Assembly (NCBI GenBank): GCA_013397845.1
Contig: VZTG01010479.1
Span: 43,152 to 107,151, forward strand
Length of the DNA stretch: 64,000 nucleotides
Reading direction: 5' to 3'
Origin: Melanocharis versteri
Taxonomy: Eukaryota; Chordata; Aves; Passeriformes; Melanocharitidae
The notes under the pieces were generated by a model, which was given only the letters and a program-made list of their open reading frames with translations, had not been told where the DNA came from and did no database searches. A program made the position numbers and the translations under genes. Positions 25,901 to 37,169 of this stretch are shown here, in pieces. The stretch's first letter is position 1. Every line of letters starts with the position of its first letter.

Positions 25901-28319
25901 ATAGAAAGCTGTGTCAACTTCCTGGAGTTGGGATGTAACAAATGGATAGAGGTGTTGGGCCTGTAGGTGCTCTAGGTCTAATTGTCCTGTCTAACCCTGT
26001 GTCTCTGTGAGGTATTACAGAGGAGGCTGCAAAATCAGTCCTGGAACTGTGAGGTGTAGAGAGATCAGGCTGTGTCTTACAGAAATATGTTTGTGACTAG
26101 CAATGCTTATGATCTTGTGAATGTTTTCATTAGGTGTTCTACAGAATCAAGATAAAGGTTCCCAGGAAATTGTGCTGGTTTTGGCTGGGATAGACTGAAT
26201 TTCCTTGTTAGAAGCTGGCATGGGGCTGTGTTTAGGATCTGTGCTGAAAACAGTTGATAATACAGGGATGTTTTTGTTATCCCTCAGCAAGGGTTACACA
26301 GAGGCCAGGTCTTTTCTGCTCCTCACCCCATCAGTGAGGAGGCTGGGGGTGCACAAGGAGTTGTGAGGGGGCACAGCCAGGGCAGATACCCCCAGCTGAC
26401 CAAAGGGATATTCCAGACTGTATGGCTTCATGCTCAGCAATATGAAGTTGGGGGAAGAAGAAGAAAGGGAGGGACACATTCAAAGTGCAGGCGTTTTGTC
26501 TTGCCAAGTAACCATTTACATGTAACGTAGTCCTGCTTTCCTGTTGGTTCATGGCATTTTGCAGTACTGAACAGAACTTCTTTTTATTTTTTTTTTAATA
26601 GCTTTTGGGTTTTTTACTGTTCTTTTGCAAATTTTACTCATGGAATTTAGTGATTTTGGTATTGACACAGTTCCAGACAGGAAGTAGTTTTTGTGAGATG
26701 CATTTGATTGCTACATGGGGTAATAATAAATGAGAATATAAATGGTGGCAATGAAAGATATGAAGTGCTTTTTTTTCTTTTTTTAATCCAAATGACAGTA
26801 TTTAGGCAATTCTTGTTCTGACGTACAAATCTTGGATTGCGTGCAGATGTCTGACATGGATTGTGTAGAGTTAGAAACGGAAGTCTTCAATTCTTTTAAT
26901 TTTAACTATGTATTCTTGTGTTTATTTTGCTCTCTTCCAGCTAATCAAACTAGAAAGCTTTTTCTTAAATCTCATGCAAACTGTGCATGTACTCTTACCT
27001 AACTCATGCTCATGACTCAGTAGTATGCACTAATCTTCTGTTCACATCAGACTCCTTTTATATTTTTACATTTACTTTGTGAGATGGGAGTTGCCAGATT
27101 GTATGGGAGTTTCTCAGTAATCACACAAAGAGGATACACCTCCTTAGGCAACTAGAGAGTTTATTATGAAGGTAAATGCTGTAAGTTAAGCATCAATCAC
27201 TTCCAAGTTCATCCAGGTGTGCTTTGTTTGCTGGCCTACTTTAGTATTATTTATATAATCGGAGTCAAGATAACATACAGGTTTATATAAATACTGTTTA
27301 GCTTCATAAAACCAAATTCTGTTAGTTCAAAATTACTGAATTATTGCCTGCACCTTTCATGAAAATGTCATCTAGTCATCCCAATATAGGATGAGGTGAA
27401 TTGCTCTTTTCAGGTACCCTGTCCTCTCAGTTAAAAATTATTCTTTTTGTGTTTGCAGTTTATTTTGGCTCAGTTCAACATACTAGCTTACAGGAGAGAG
27501 ACCTAACAAGTCCAGGGTCATGACATGAAAATGGCATTTTCAGCCAAAGAGGAGGTTTTTTCTAGCACAGGTACAAAGCAGCTCCTATTAAAACTCAGAT
27601 AATCCATGTTTTGTAATCTGTATTTCCATTCATATTTGGTGTGTTTGATATCGGTTTGTGTATAAGAAATACGGTCATTTGTAAAAGTAGTAGCAAAATA
27701 AAATCTAGTACAACATCAGTCAATTCAGGAATATTTTTTGCTTTGATTTGGATGACTCCATCTGAAACATTCCTGTGATAACAAAACCAGAAAAAAACCC
27801 CCAAATTTAGGAAATCAAAGAGTTGAAAAACAGGCTTTTTTTGACATATCTATATTACCATGAATTTCTTGCAGAGAGGGAAAAGTTTACTCCCAAATGC
27901 ATGTAATATTAACAGAAAACAATAATTTTTCAGGTGAAGCCTAGAAGTATGATTTACATTTTATTTATTATAATGGTCTTCTTCAAGAGGTCATGTGCCT
28001 GTCTCAGTCTTTCAATTTCTGTAATATCCTAAGATATGTTGAGCACTTTATAATAAATGTACATTAAAGTCTCACCATTGTTTAACAATTTTTGTTGTTT
28101 TAAGCACCTTTTTTGGATGATGGGTGATTTACAGAAGAACATTCCCCTTTTGTCAGAGGGTGCTTGGATTCAATACCTTCCAAGTAAATGCCTAATTGCA
28201 TTGTTAATTTACAGACAAGCATGTTCAGTCTGGCCTAAAATACCACGAAAAGATCTTTTATTAATCATATGGCCCCCTGAGACGGTGAAGAGATGTTCCT
28301 CCAATAATTTATGTACAGG
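22942..28319. other. Intergenic; one LTR, no gene
   Basis: Outside the LTR-like element at 26.2-26.6 kb I see no gene, RNA or repeat family. Frames are short and AT-biased. Confidence 0.6.
26171..26555 (+). mobile_element. Solo LTR-like element (endogenous retrovirus remnant)
   Basis: It starts TGTGCTGGTTTTGGCTGGGA and includes GAGGCTGGGG-type and GACCAAAGGGATATTCCA blocks, matching from memory a widespread neoavian ERV LTR. No internal retroviral coding sequence is seen on either side, so it is a solo or truncated LTR. Its 3' end fades near 26555. Confidence 0.7.
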
Positions 28320-28683
28320 TGTGGGGTACTCGGTAAGATTTTGGTAGCAGGGGAGCCACAGGGGGCCCTCTGTAGGAAGAGGCTTGGACAGCCCGGTGCC
28401 ATTCACAGACACTGCCAGCTGGCTCCAGACCTGCCATAGCACACAGCTGAGCCCATCAGCCACACTGGGGGCTTGGAAATATATTTATGTATTTGGAAAT
28501 ATATTTAAGAAAGGCTAAAATGCTGTGTAGCAGTTAGAGAGAGGAGGGAGAAATGTTCTGTTGAGGAGGGGGAGTGAGACAGCTGCTGCCCGGGGGTTTG
28601 CAGTCAGCCAAGCTGAGCCCGTCACAGCTGGAAAAATAAAGATTCTTTGTATCTAATTACAGGTTTGCCGGACTACAGCAACA
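28320..28683 (+). mobile_element. LTR-like repeat with polyadenylation signal
   Basis: It begins TGTGGGGTACTCGGTAAGAT, carries a GC-rich body (CACAGACACTGCCAGCTGGC), an AATAAA signal at 28635-28640 and ends ...CTACAGCA, so it has TG...CA boundaries like an LTR. It resembles avian ERV LTRs I know, but the family is not certain. There is no retroviral coding sequence beside it and I see no clear target-site duplication. Confidence 0.5.
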
Positions 28684-28685
28684 CT

Positions 28686-28733
28686 TAATGCAACATTGGT
28701 GAAGCACCGTAATGCAACATTGGTGAAGCACTG
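28686..28733. repeat. Tandem duplication, 2 x 24 bp
   Basis: TAATGCAACATTGGTGAAGC followed by ACCG, then the same 24-mer with one change (ACTG). It lies 2 bases beyond the LTR-like element. Confidence 0.9.
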
Positions 28734-29459
28734 TTCTGAGCTGGAAACTTTACTCTGGTCTCTGTCTTGGGAAAGTACAGATAAGATTTTATCACTTATC
28801 TCATGGACTTGCTTTCGATTTAACATTTTTATTAAGCTATTTGCCCACAGCAAGCATCTCTTACAGAGTTGTTATGAAATACTTTTCCCTCTATAATGTT
28901 TCTAACCTACGTAAGCATTTCCAGAAAAATAACTGTTCTTCAGGCTGGGCAGAGAAAGGGTATTGTACTCTGTTATCCATGTTCTTCATGCTCATTCACA
29001 TCAGCAACATTCTGTTGTGGTATGTTCAGCTAAGTTCTACTTTCCAGGTCTAGATAACAATTCGACTTTTTTTTTTTTTTGTAATCTTTTTCTTTGCATA
29101 ATCTGAGAAACCTTTTTAAAGGTAGATAGCCTTAAGAAATTTGGGCTTACATCCATACCAAAGTATCTATTCCCATGAGCTATATTTTATATCAAATGTC
29201 TGGATTAAATGAGATCACATCCCTCCTCCCCCTTCTCATTAAGTAATTCCCTCTAATTTCTGCATTGTAGAGTCATGCTCATTCTTGCTTACCTGGTCTT
29301 TGGAAAGATGAAAAAAAAAAGTATTCTGTGCAAAACTGAAGTGTTTCAAAATTAGGAGAGAGCCTTAGAGCCCAGGGATTCAGGTATTAAAATAGGATTG
29401 ATCAGTTATAAGAGCCCTAGAACAAACATCTAGTCCAACTGTATTCTCACAGGAAATTA

Positions 29460-29842
29460 TAGAATCATTGAATGGTTTGGGTTGGAAGGGACCTTAGAGA
29501 TCATTTGCTTACGACCCCCCTAGCATGGGCAGGGACAATTTCCACTAGACCAGGTTGCTCGAAGGTTGCCATTTAACCTGACTTTGAACATGTACAGAGA
29601 TGGGGCATCCACAGCTTATCTGGGCAACCTGCCCCAATTTCTCACCCAGTTTCTCACCCACCCTTAGCATAATGAATTTTTTTCTAATTCCACATCTAAA
29701 TCTACCCTCCTTCAGCTATAAGTCATTCCTTCTTGTCCTATCACTACACGCCCTTGTAAAAAATCACTCTCCAGCTTTCTTGTAGATCCCTTTTCAGTAT
29801 TGGAAGGTACTTTAAGGTCTCTCCAGAGTTTTCTCCCAGCTA
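29460..29842 (-). mobile_element. CR1 LINE 3' end (reverse orientation)
   Basis: It begins TAGAATCATTGAATGGTTTG and GGTTGGAAGGGACCTTAGAG, the reversed CR1 terminus, then runs through the reversed 3' region (GGGGCATCCACAGCTTATCT; CTTCTTGTCCTATCACTACA). About 380 bases, non-functional. Confidence 0.95.
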
Positions 29843-32800
29843 ATTTTTTTTTTTTTAGGATTTTCCTTTTGCCTGGTGCAGGCATCTCCTTGTTCACAAT
29901 GCTGGATATGTTATACCTATTGGGACAGGATTTTTACAGAGGTGCATATATCAAAGCTCTGAGATATTCTGATGCTCTGGGTGAAAGTTCTGTTGAACAT
30001 TAATTACCCACAATTTGAAGTTATAATCAGTTTTTTTGTTCCAAACATTTTTTTATCCAGCCCTTACGAAATTTGAATGTAGGTAGACCTCGTAGATGTC
30101 ATGTACTGGATGGCATGGACTGTCAGTATCACTACTGGCATTTTATAGTGCAGATGATTGACTTCTGAGAATTGACATTTGAAAAAGCAGCAGCTGAAAA
30201 GGAGAAGCACGAAGGAATGCTCAAAAGTATTTTTTAGTTTTGCTTTCCTTTTCTCCCCTTTCAAAAGGCACCTTGAGAGTAATCTGATTCAAATTTTGAG
30301 AGTGTGTGGAAAATAAACACAAATAGTGCAAAATATCATGGAAGTGTGTAAAGGAAAATTTTTCTCCGGTTGTCTAATTCATCAGCTCTCAGAGTGTTCT
30401 TCAATACACATTGTTTTATTCACAATGTTGCTGTGATAAAGAGCTGTATTGACAATATTGTCTTTCTGATGATTCAAATGTTAGTTATAAAGTAATGTTG
30501 TTAGGAAATGTGCATGGCAGCTGGAAGACTTGGATAGGAGTCAGACATATTCTTGCGTTTGACGCAGTTATTCCTGTCCTACAATACAAAAGGCACTATT
30601 AACTACGTAACTGCTGGCTTACATAACAGAAAAAAGTTAAACTTTACCATAACTGTGGCAAGTTTGCTATACTTTTGCAGGCACAGCAAATTATACCAGC
30701 AGGATTGTAATATTTGATGCTAAGAAGAGGAAGACTAAAGATTCTTAGCAATTCTTACTTCAAATGAACTCAACTTCTCATAATGTCCCGTGGAACCATC
30801 ACCATAGCTTTACCACAGCTCAGAATATTATTTATCTCAGCTATTTGATATTAAATCTTAAACTTATGAAAATCTGTCCCTTCAGTAGAGCTGTTGACTA
30901 CGTGCTATAATCTAAGCCATTCCATTAAGAGTTGGGAAAAATGGGAAAAGTTTAATCTATCAGCCAAGTGACTAGGCTGGCCATGCTGAAAAATACAAGG
31001 CTATACTGTATTGAGCAGTAATATTTGGAGTATCTTTCAAAAATTCTTGTTTTGAAAGCTAAAAAACAACTCATAGCAAATGTTGATTTGGAGGCAATAG
31101 TGATATGCTGCTGCAAAAAGGAAAGAAAGAGTGAAGGGTTTGCTCTCCAATTTTTTGTGACAGTGAGTCTGATTTGCCATGTAAAACTATTAAGTAAATG
31201 CAAATTTACTTCAGTTCCACCTTCAATGTCAATAGGAATTTTGAGAGAAGGAGGTGGTAGAAAATATTAGTAGAGGAAATCTGCAGTTAAAACAAGTATG
31301 CTCACTTCATTTCTTGTTCAAATTCTCTGTGTAACCTCTCCGTGGTATGTGAGCTTCATTGAGTGAGCACAGGTTCAGGTACTCAAGTTTTGTCTGGAAT
31401 ATTTTCCAGCATCTAAGTGAGCTGTATTTTCAGAAAAAAAATCCTCTCCAGAGGACATAGGAAAAAAAGCACATTTTGCCAAGATCTTTTTCCCTAGTTT
31501 TTCCCACAGAGAAAATAAAAGATTTGGAAAATCATTCTCCCCTGGGGTAAAGTTACCAGAGTATGATATATGTATTACCAGAGTAAGGCATATGAAGTTT
31601 AATTCCCTTGATACCTTTTCCATGCCCTCTCTTCTTGGTTTAGTCCATTTCTCTGTAGTAAATCCCACAGATGCTTGAGCAAAGGAGAACTGTTCTAATA
31701 TTATTTTAAATCGTCAAGTATTTTTCCTTGTGTATTGATGTAGAAGCTGCTTGCTGAGGCTTTTTGCAGACTAAAATTTTTTAGAAGCTAAGTGTTGGTA
31801 GGAAAGCTTACTAGTTGAAGTTATTATTTCCTACCTCCTTTCCTTATCTTCAGTAATTGTGTGTCGCGTGTCTATCCCCACTTCTACCTAACTGGAAGAG
31901 AAAGAAGTGTTTTGCAACTTTAGTCTCAGAGGATGAGCTGCTGACTTCCGAAGAAGCAAGTACTATGAGTGGAAAATGGATGCTATTTTTAAAATTCCTA
32001 TGCCAAACCACCTAAGGAAGGGCATGTGAGAATGTTGTACTCCAGCCAGCCCAGCAGATACCTTACACTACTCTATTTGTTGGAATCACAGAATCACAGG
32101 ATCACTACGTTGGAAGAGACCTTCAAGATCATCGAGTCCAACCCATGCCCTAACCTCAACTAAACCATGGCACCAAGTGCCACATCCAATCTCTTTTTGA
32201 GCGCATCCAGGGATGGTGACTCCACCACCTCCCCGGGTAGACCATTCCAGTACCTTACCACTCTTTCTGAAAAAAACTTTCTCCTAATATCCAACCTATA
32301 TTTTCCTTGCTGCAGCTTAAGACTGTGTCCTCTCGGGAGAAAGAGACCGACCCCCACCTGACTACAGCCACCTTTCAGGAAGTTGTAGAGAGTGATAAGG
32401 TCACCTGAATGAAAAGCAATGCCCATAAGCCAAAGGCTGCTCAAGGTCACAGGGATGAAATTAGTGGTAGACCCAAGATTAGTCCAATCAGAAATTGAAT
32501 CCGTTAGGGTAAAATTATAGGATAATTGATTGTGTGACACTAGCCTGATTCCAGAAGGGACCCAGGATCAATCAACAGTGTGTGGGTTTTTGTAACACTA
32601 CCTTAAATAAAACCTTGACTGTTGAATACATTTAAATGGACATTCTGTGTATTAAAGTTCTTTCTGTAAAAACAGTAAGTAGTGGCTCCCCATTAGGAAG
32701 TTTGAGAGAGCAATGGATTGGTTATAGGCATGCTTTTTGCCACTTGTTTCTAATTCTTTAATAATATAAAAATAATTAATAATTTAAGTAATTCTGTATC

Positions 32801-35800
32801 AGTTTTGCATCCATCTAAATATTGGCACATTTTGTGTTGATAATTTTGGGTTAATCTGTTGACAGCATACATGTCAAAAGGAAATTAATCTCCATTACTT
32901 CTGTGTCATTGCTTAACACTCTTTCGTGCACTTTTCAGCCTTCTGCTGCTTGTCTCTGTTGCTTTTTAAGTTTTTGTCAAGGTGTGCTATAGAGGGCTTA
33001 AATGTCTCGGTCAAGGAGATACAGTGATTGTGTATGATACATCTCTGAATTCACAATCTGACTAGTTTTTACCCGAGCAGTTTTAGAACAGCGGCCAAGG
33101 GAGTTCAGACAACCCATCTCTGTACTTGAAACAAAAGGAGTGATGTATAAATTGTGCAGGTGTATGGTTCTGTGTAAGGCTTTGTGTGCTCTGGTGAAAT
33201 TCTGGCAGGTGGAAGAGAAGCAGAACAAAATCCTGTGGCTGCTCCTACAGAACAGCATTACTGACAGAACATTGCTTCTTAGTTTGGCAGCCTGTGATCA
33301 GCAAGTCAGGACTACAAAAGCAGATATGGAAAAGAAGTCAGTCACCAAGTGTAATTGTACTTTTTGAGGTATTTGTACAGTGGTCATGCTGTGATTGCTG
33401 TGGCAAGACTGTGATTAGGTTTCCTCTTGGTGTGTTAACTAATAGAAACATACCCCACATTCCTGAAAATTGTTTATTCTTCCTAAAACAATAAACCTAG
33501 TCAGGTATCTGCTGAATTTTATCTTAAAGTTCTATAAATTATACATATAGGCCCTTTTCTTCTGCAGTGTGATTCAGAATGAAGATAATCTTCCATGTAG
33601 ATTCTCTTTTTAACAACAGGTGTATTGCAAAATAAATTTACCCTGTAACTAAATGAACATTAAAGGTTAGCTATGCTGATGGAACGATTGGAAGTAGTCT
33701 CGTAAAAGTTTAAGGGTAGGGAAACAATGCATTGACATAACTATGACTCAAAACACATCTTTTATCTCTCCTTCTGCGTCTGCTGCTGTAACAAACACAG
33801 TTGCCATGCAAACAATTTTTCTTTTTTATGCTTTGGATTTTAGCAGTGACTTTTGTAGCACTGGGACTGGGGCTCCTAGGTCAGACATATAGTGAAAGCT
33901 TATGGGAAGTTTTATGGCTACTCATGGGCTTCAGGAATTTCTAAAAATACATTTCTGTTAATACTCAGCTTTGGAACGTAAATATGAAGATCCTTCTCGT
34001 CACTAGTTCTGGTGCCACTTGCACAGTAACAGCATGCAGAATTATAGGTAATATCTTTGGTAATAAAAGCACCTGAACACATGATATTGGAAGGAAGAAG
34101 GTGGCTTCTGATTAAGGTGACTAGAAGCAAGGAGTGGTGTGAATTTCCACAGAAGGGTCTACTCGAATGTAGTTAACTTATGTAAACTTAGGGCAAAGAT
34201 GATAATGATAAAGCAGAATTAACTTTGTTGCAAAATGACAGATTACTTCAGGTTGTCAAACAGTTTATGGTAAATAAATTAATGCATACATATGGATGTT
34301 TTCTGTGCCTTACCAGTAAGGTTCTTCTGGATTAAAATGTGTAGTCCAAAAAAGGTAGCTGAGCAAGAAATGAACTGGGCTATGATGTCTACCTCGAAGA
34401 CTGATTATTTCTGAAAGACATATAAAGCAGCTGGTAGACAGGATCATTATCCTTCTGGCAATAAGGAAACAGAGACGGTATAGTTCAGGACAGCTTCTAA
34501 TGCTAGCAAAAGTACAAATACCTAGGACTTTTTAAGATAAGGTTCTGTATTTACTTCTCTTCAGATCGTCACAGCCATGTAAGCTCAAGTGCGAATTCTG
34601 TAAGAGTGGTCTCAGTGCTTAAAGACATATTGATGTCCCTTATTCTCCAGTTTGGGATGTCACAGCAAGCCACATATATGTCAGAAGAAGGGACAATGGG
34701 AAGTTATTGGTCACTCTGAGAAGCAAAGACTGCAGAAGGAAAACAGTCCTGTGCAACTTCATAGCTCAAGAAGGAGTTATGCTCTCTGTATAGGCTGGAC
34801 AAAACTGGGGCAGAGTAAATCAGTCTCTAAAATTTAGTGGTGCTTAGCTAAAAATAGCTCTTCTCCTGCACAGAATATATTAAAATTATAAAAATGCCAG
34901 CATATTGAACTGAGGGATGGTGCAACTTTAGTTGAAGGATGATTACCTTTCCCAGTCCCAAGAAATGAATGAGACTGGTTCCATCCAGATCTAGAAGTTT
35001 TGTGGCAAAGAAACCTGAATACAAAATGTGCAGGTTTCCAACCTGTGAACGTACACATCCAATTTAATCTAAAAATGGGTCAGGTTTGCTGTGTACATAG
35101 AGTTGCTGTTGCAGTTTGCAAAGACTGTATAGGAATTAAGTCATGGAAACTCTTTTTCTGAGGCAGTAATCGTTCTATACAGGAGACTATCTAGAAAAAC
35201 ACAGGGAGGAAGAGAAAAGCTCAAAATACATTCGTTTGGGAATCTCCTAAGTATTTTTAGAAAACACTTCTAAACTAAGAGTTCTGGCATAAGAGACAGA
35301 AAATGCCAAGTTGGGAGATGTCTCTGAGGTATCATAAGTTAGGTCTGCCAAAGTAACCACTGAGGCAAGATCTCTATAGACCATGTTTCTTCATAGTTTT
35401 CTATAAACTGTTGGTTCTAACTGGTTTTTACTGGGTTTATTTTTATTTACCAAGAAGGAAAATAAAGTTGTATTCTTCCAGTGATAGATTCATAAGGGAG
35501 AAAAGGGCTACTACTTAATTTCAGTCAGGATTGTTGAGTGATGCACTATGTAAGGGTAAGAGAAGTGCAGATTTATATTCTCAAATAGAGAAGGGAGAAA
35601 ATCTAAAACCTTTTGAGATGTATTGAGGGAAAACAGGAAGATGTTCAGATAGAGTCTAGGCTATAGTTGAGATAAAATTATTAAATCAAAGAAAATAGCA
35701 GCTAAAGAACATACTTTTGTGATAAAAGGGTGTTTCTAGTTGACTGGAGCAGTCAAAAGGACTAAGCAAAAAGTTTCCTTGATGTTTTGAAAAATGTAAA

Positions 35801-36849
35801 AGTTCTACTTGTATTATGATCAATGAAAGTAAGAAATACCCTAAGCAATCAGGAGGATTAGAGATTTCTGGACCGTGCATTGAAAATCTTTTGATGAGGA
35901 AATCTAGAACCTGGCCTGAGAGCTTTAAGAAGTAAACCCTGTTAGTGCTATGAAGCAGAGGTGTTAAAAGATCCCTTGAAGTAAGTGTGCTTTACCTCAA
36001 GGAGCCTGTATTTTGTCTTCTGAAGAGAGTTGCAGAAACACCTTCTCAAAGGAACTTTTCAGCACAAAATAATGTGCGTGTAGAAAACCTGTATTTCTGA
36101 AGCAGGATTCTGAACTGGTTCCTGGTTCCGTTTTCTGCTTTCTTCTTCTCCCAAGGACTTTCTTCATCTTTCTCTGCACAAAGCAAAGCTGACCCTATAG
36201 CTTTTGTAGGATCTGATGTGGGACAGCAGACTGTAAATTTATCATTTATGTAGAAAGTAAGCAAGAATGAGCAAGAATGTTTAGGAGGATTAAGGACAGT
36301 AATGTTTTCCCATTTTCGCTTTTTTTTACTTTTTCTCCAAAGCATAATATGATGTGAGAATCTCTACAACTTTGATGGACTTTCTGTCGCACCATGACAA
36401 TGTTTGAAAGAACACCTCTTTTACTGTAAATTCCTTGAACTTACCTTGTCACCCTGTCTCAATTATGTTTTGGGCACAATATGCAGTATGGGCAGTATTT
36501 TGGTATAGATTTTCCCAAGAGCTTTACAAATTAAAAGAATCCAAGAATTGCCTGCAAAATAATTTTACAATGCATGATGTGCTGTTTCTATTTGTAAGGG
36601 TTACTGTTAACTACAAGGAGCTTCACAAGCATCACCTAATTTTTACAGAAATCATTCTATGTGATAATGAAAAGTGAAAAATTCTTTGGTTTTGAAGCCT
36701 TTATTTTAGGGTCTCACCTTAAAATTTCTTCAAGGGATTTCTTTGTTCAGCCACCCCAAAATTCATTATTTGTTATGGGAGTTACTGAAGGTTAAACTTG
36801 GCATGAGCATTTGAAGGCTTTAAAAGCACAGCATCCTGTAGATGAAATA
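29843..36849. other. Intergenic upstream of MUC2; CR1 only
   Basis: The 7 kb before the promoter contain the CR1 copy at 32.1 kb and otherwise unassigned AT-rich sequence. Intestinal enhancers could lie here, but nothing in the sequence alone identifies one. Confidence 0.6.
32086..32415 (-). mobile_element. CR1 LINE 3' end (reverse orientation, different subfamily)
   Basis: It starts AATCACAGAATCACAGGATC and GGAAGAGACCTTCAAGATCA, a CR1 subfamily distinct from the 29.5-kb copy. On the minus strand a frame stays open across 32540-32160; its C-terminal part (RRKFFSERVVRYWNGLPGEV) looks like the end of CR1 ORF2. Everything upstream of it in the element is missing, so it is not an active element. 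Confidence 0.93.
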
Positions 36850-37099
36850 GAGCAATAAAAAATTGCATGATTACTGAATCAATATTATACCATTTCCTGT
36901 ATGCTGAATTCCTTCATTTATGGTGAAAAATGATTGTCTGTTTACTTCTTATCTTCTGCAAATATCACACCTGTTTTTTTACCCCTCCTCTTGCCTCCTC
37001 CCTTTGAATCTCCTCCCCTGTGATAGAATCAATTGCCTCAGTGGGTATTATAAAAAGCTGCGTTTCCAGTGGAGCTTCCATTCAGCCACCTTAGCCACC
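36850..37099 (+). promoter_or_regulatory. MUC2: Proximal promoter of the MUC2 gene
   Basis: The 250 bases before the start codon look like a tissue-specific promoter, not a CpG-island promoter. Visible elements are CAATAAA (36853-36859) and TTTATGG (36917-36923), both matching the CDX-type TTTAT(T/G)G core in one orientation; a pyrimidine-rich, SP1/MAZ-like CT tract at about 36974-37019; a GATA core (TGATAG, 37021-37026); and a TATA box at 37049-37057. Mammalian MUC2 is a known CDX2 and GATA-factor target in intestine, which fits. The factor assignments are inferred from short motifs only. Confidence 0.7.
37049..37057 (+). promoter_or_regulatory. TATA box (TATAAAAAG)
   Basis: TATAAAAAG lies 43-51 bases upstream of the ATG. 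A start site 25-32 bases downstream would fall near 37075-37085, leaving a 5' UTR of only about 15-25 bases. The context GCCACCATGG at the ATG is an optimal Kozak sequence, so efficient initiation does not need a long leader. Confidence 0.8.
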
Positions 37100-37169
37100 A
37101 TGGGGCTAAGAGCGGCCAGCCTCTTCCTACTCTGGCTGGCTCTTTCCACTGCTAATGAAATAAAAAAAG
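37100..37169 (+). CDS. MUC2: Exon 1: start codon and signal peptide
   Basis: It encodes residues 1-23 plus one base. The start is ATG at 37100 in GCCACCATGG, the first ATG downstream of the TATA box. The peptide has a short basic N end (Arg4), a Leu/Phe/Trp-rich hydrophobic core and a likely signal-peptidase site after Ala18 (S-T-A|N), so it should enter the ER. The donor is AAAG|GTAGGC. Intron 1 (37170-38783, 1,614 bases) shows only non-coding sequence. Confidence 0.93.

Noticed and set aside
32160..32540. 126-codon minus-strand frame as a host gene
   Set aside because: Its C-terminal third is CR1 ORF2-derived and the rest is flanking CR1/unique DNA; it is a transposon remnant.
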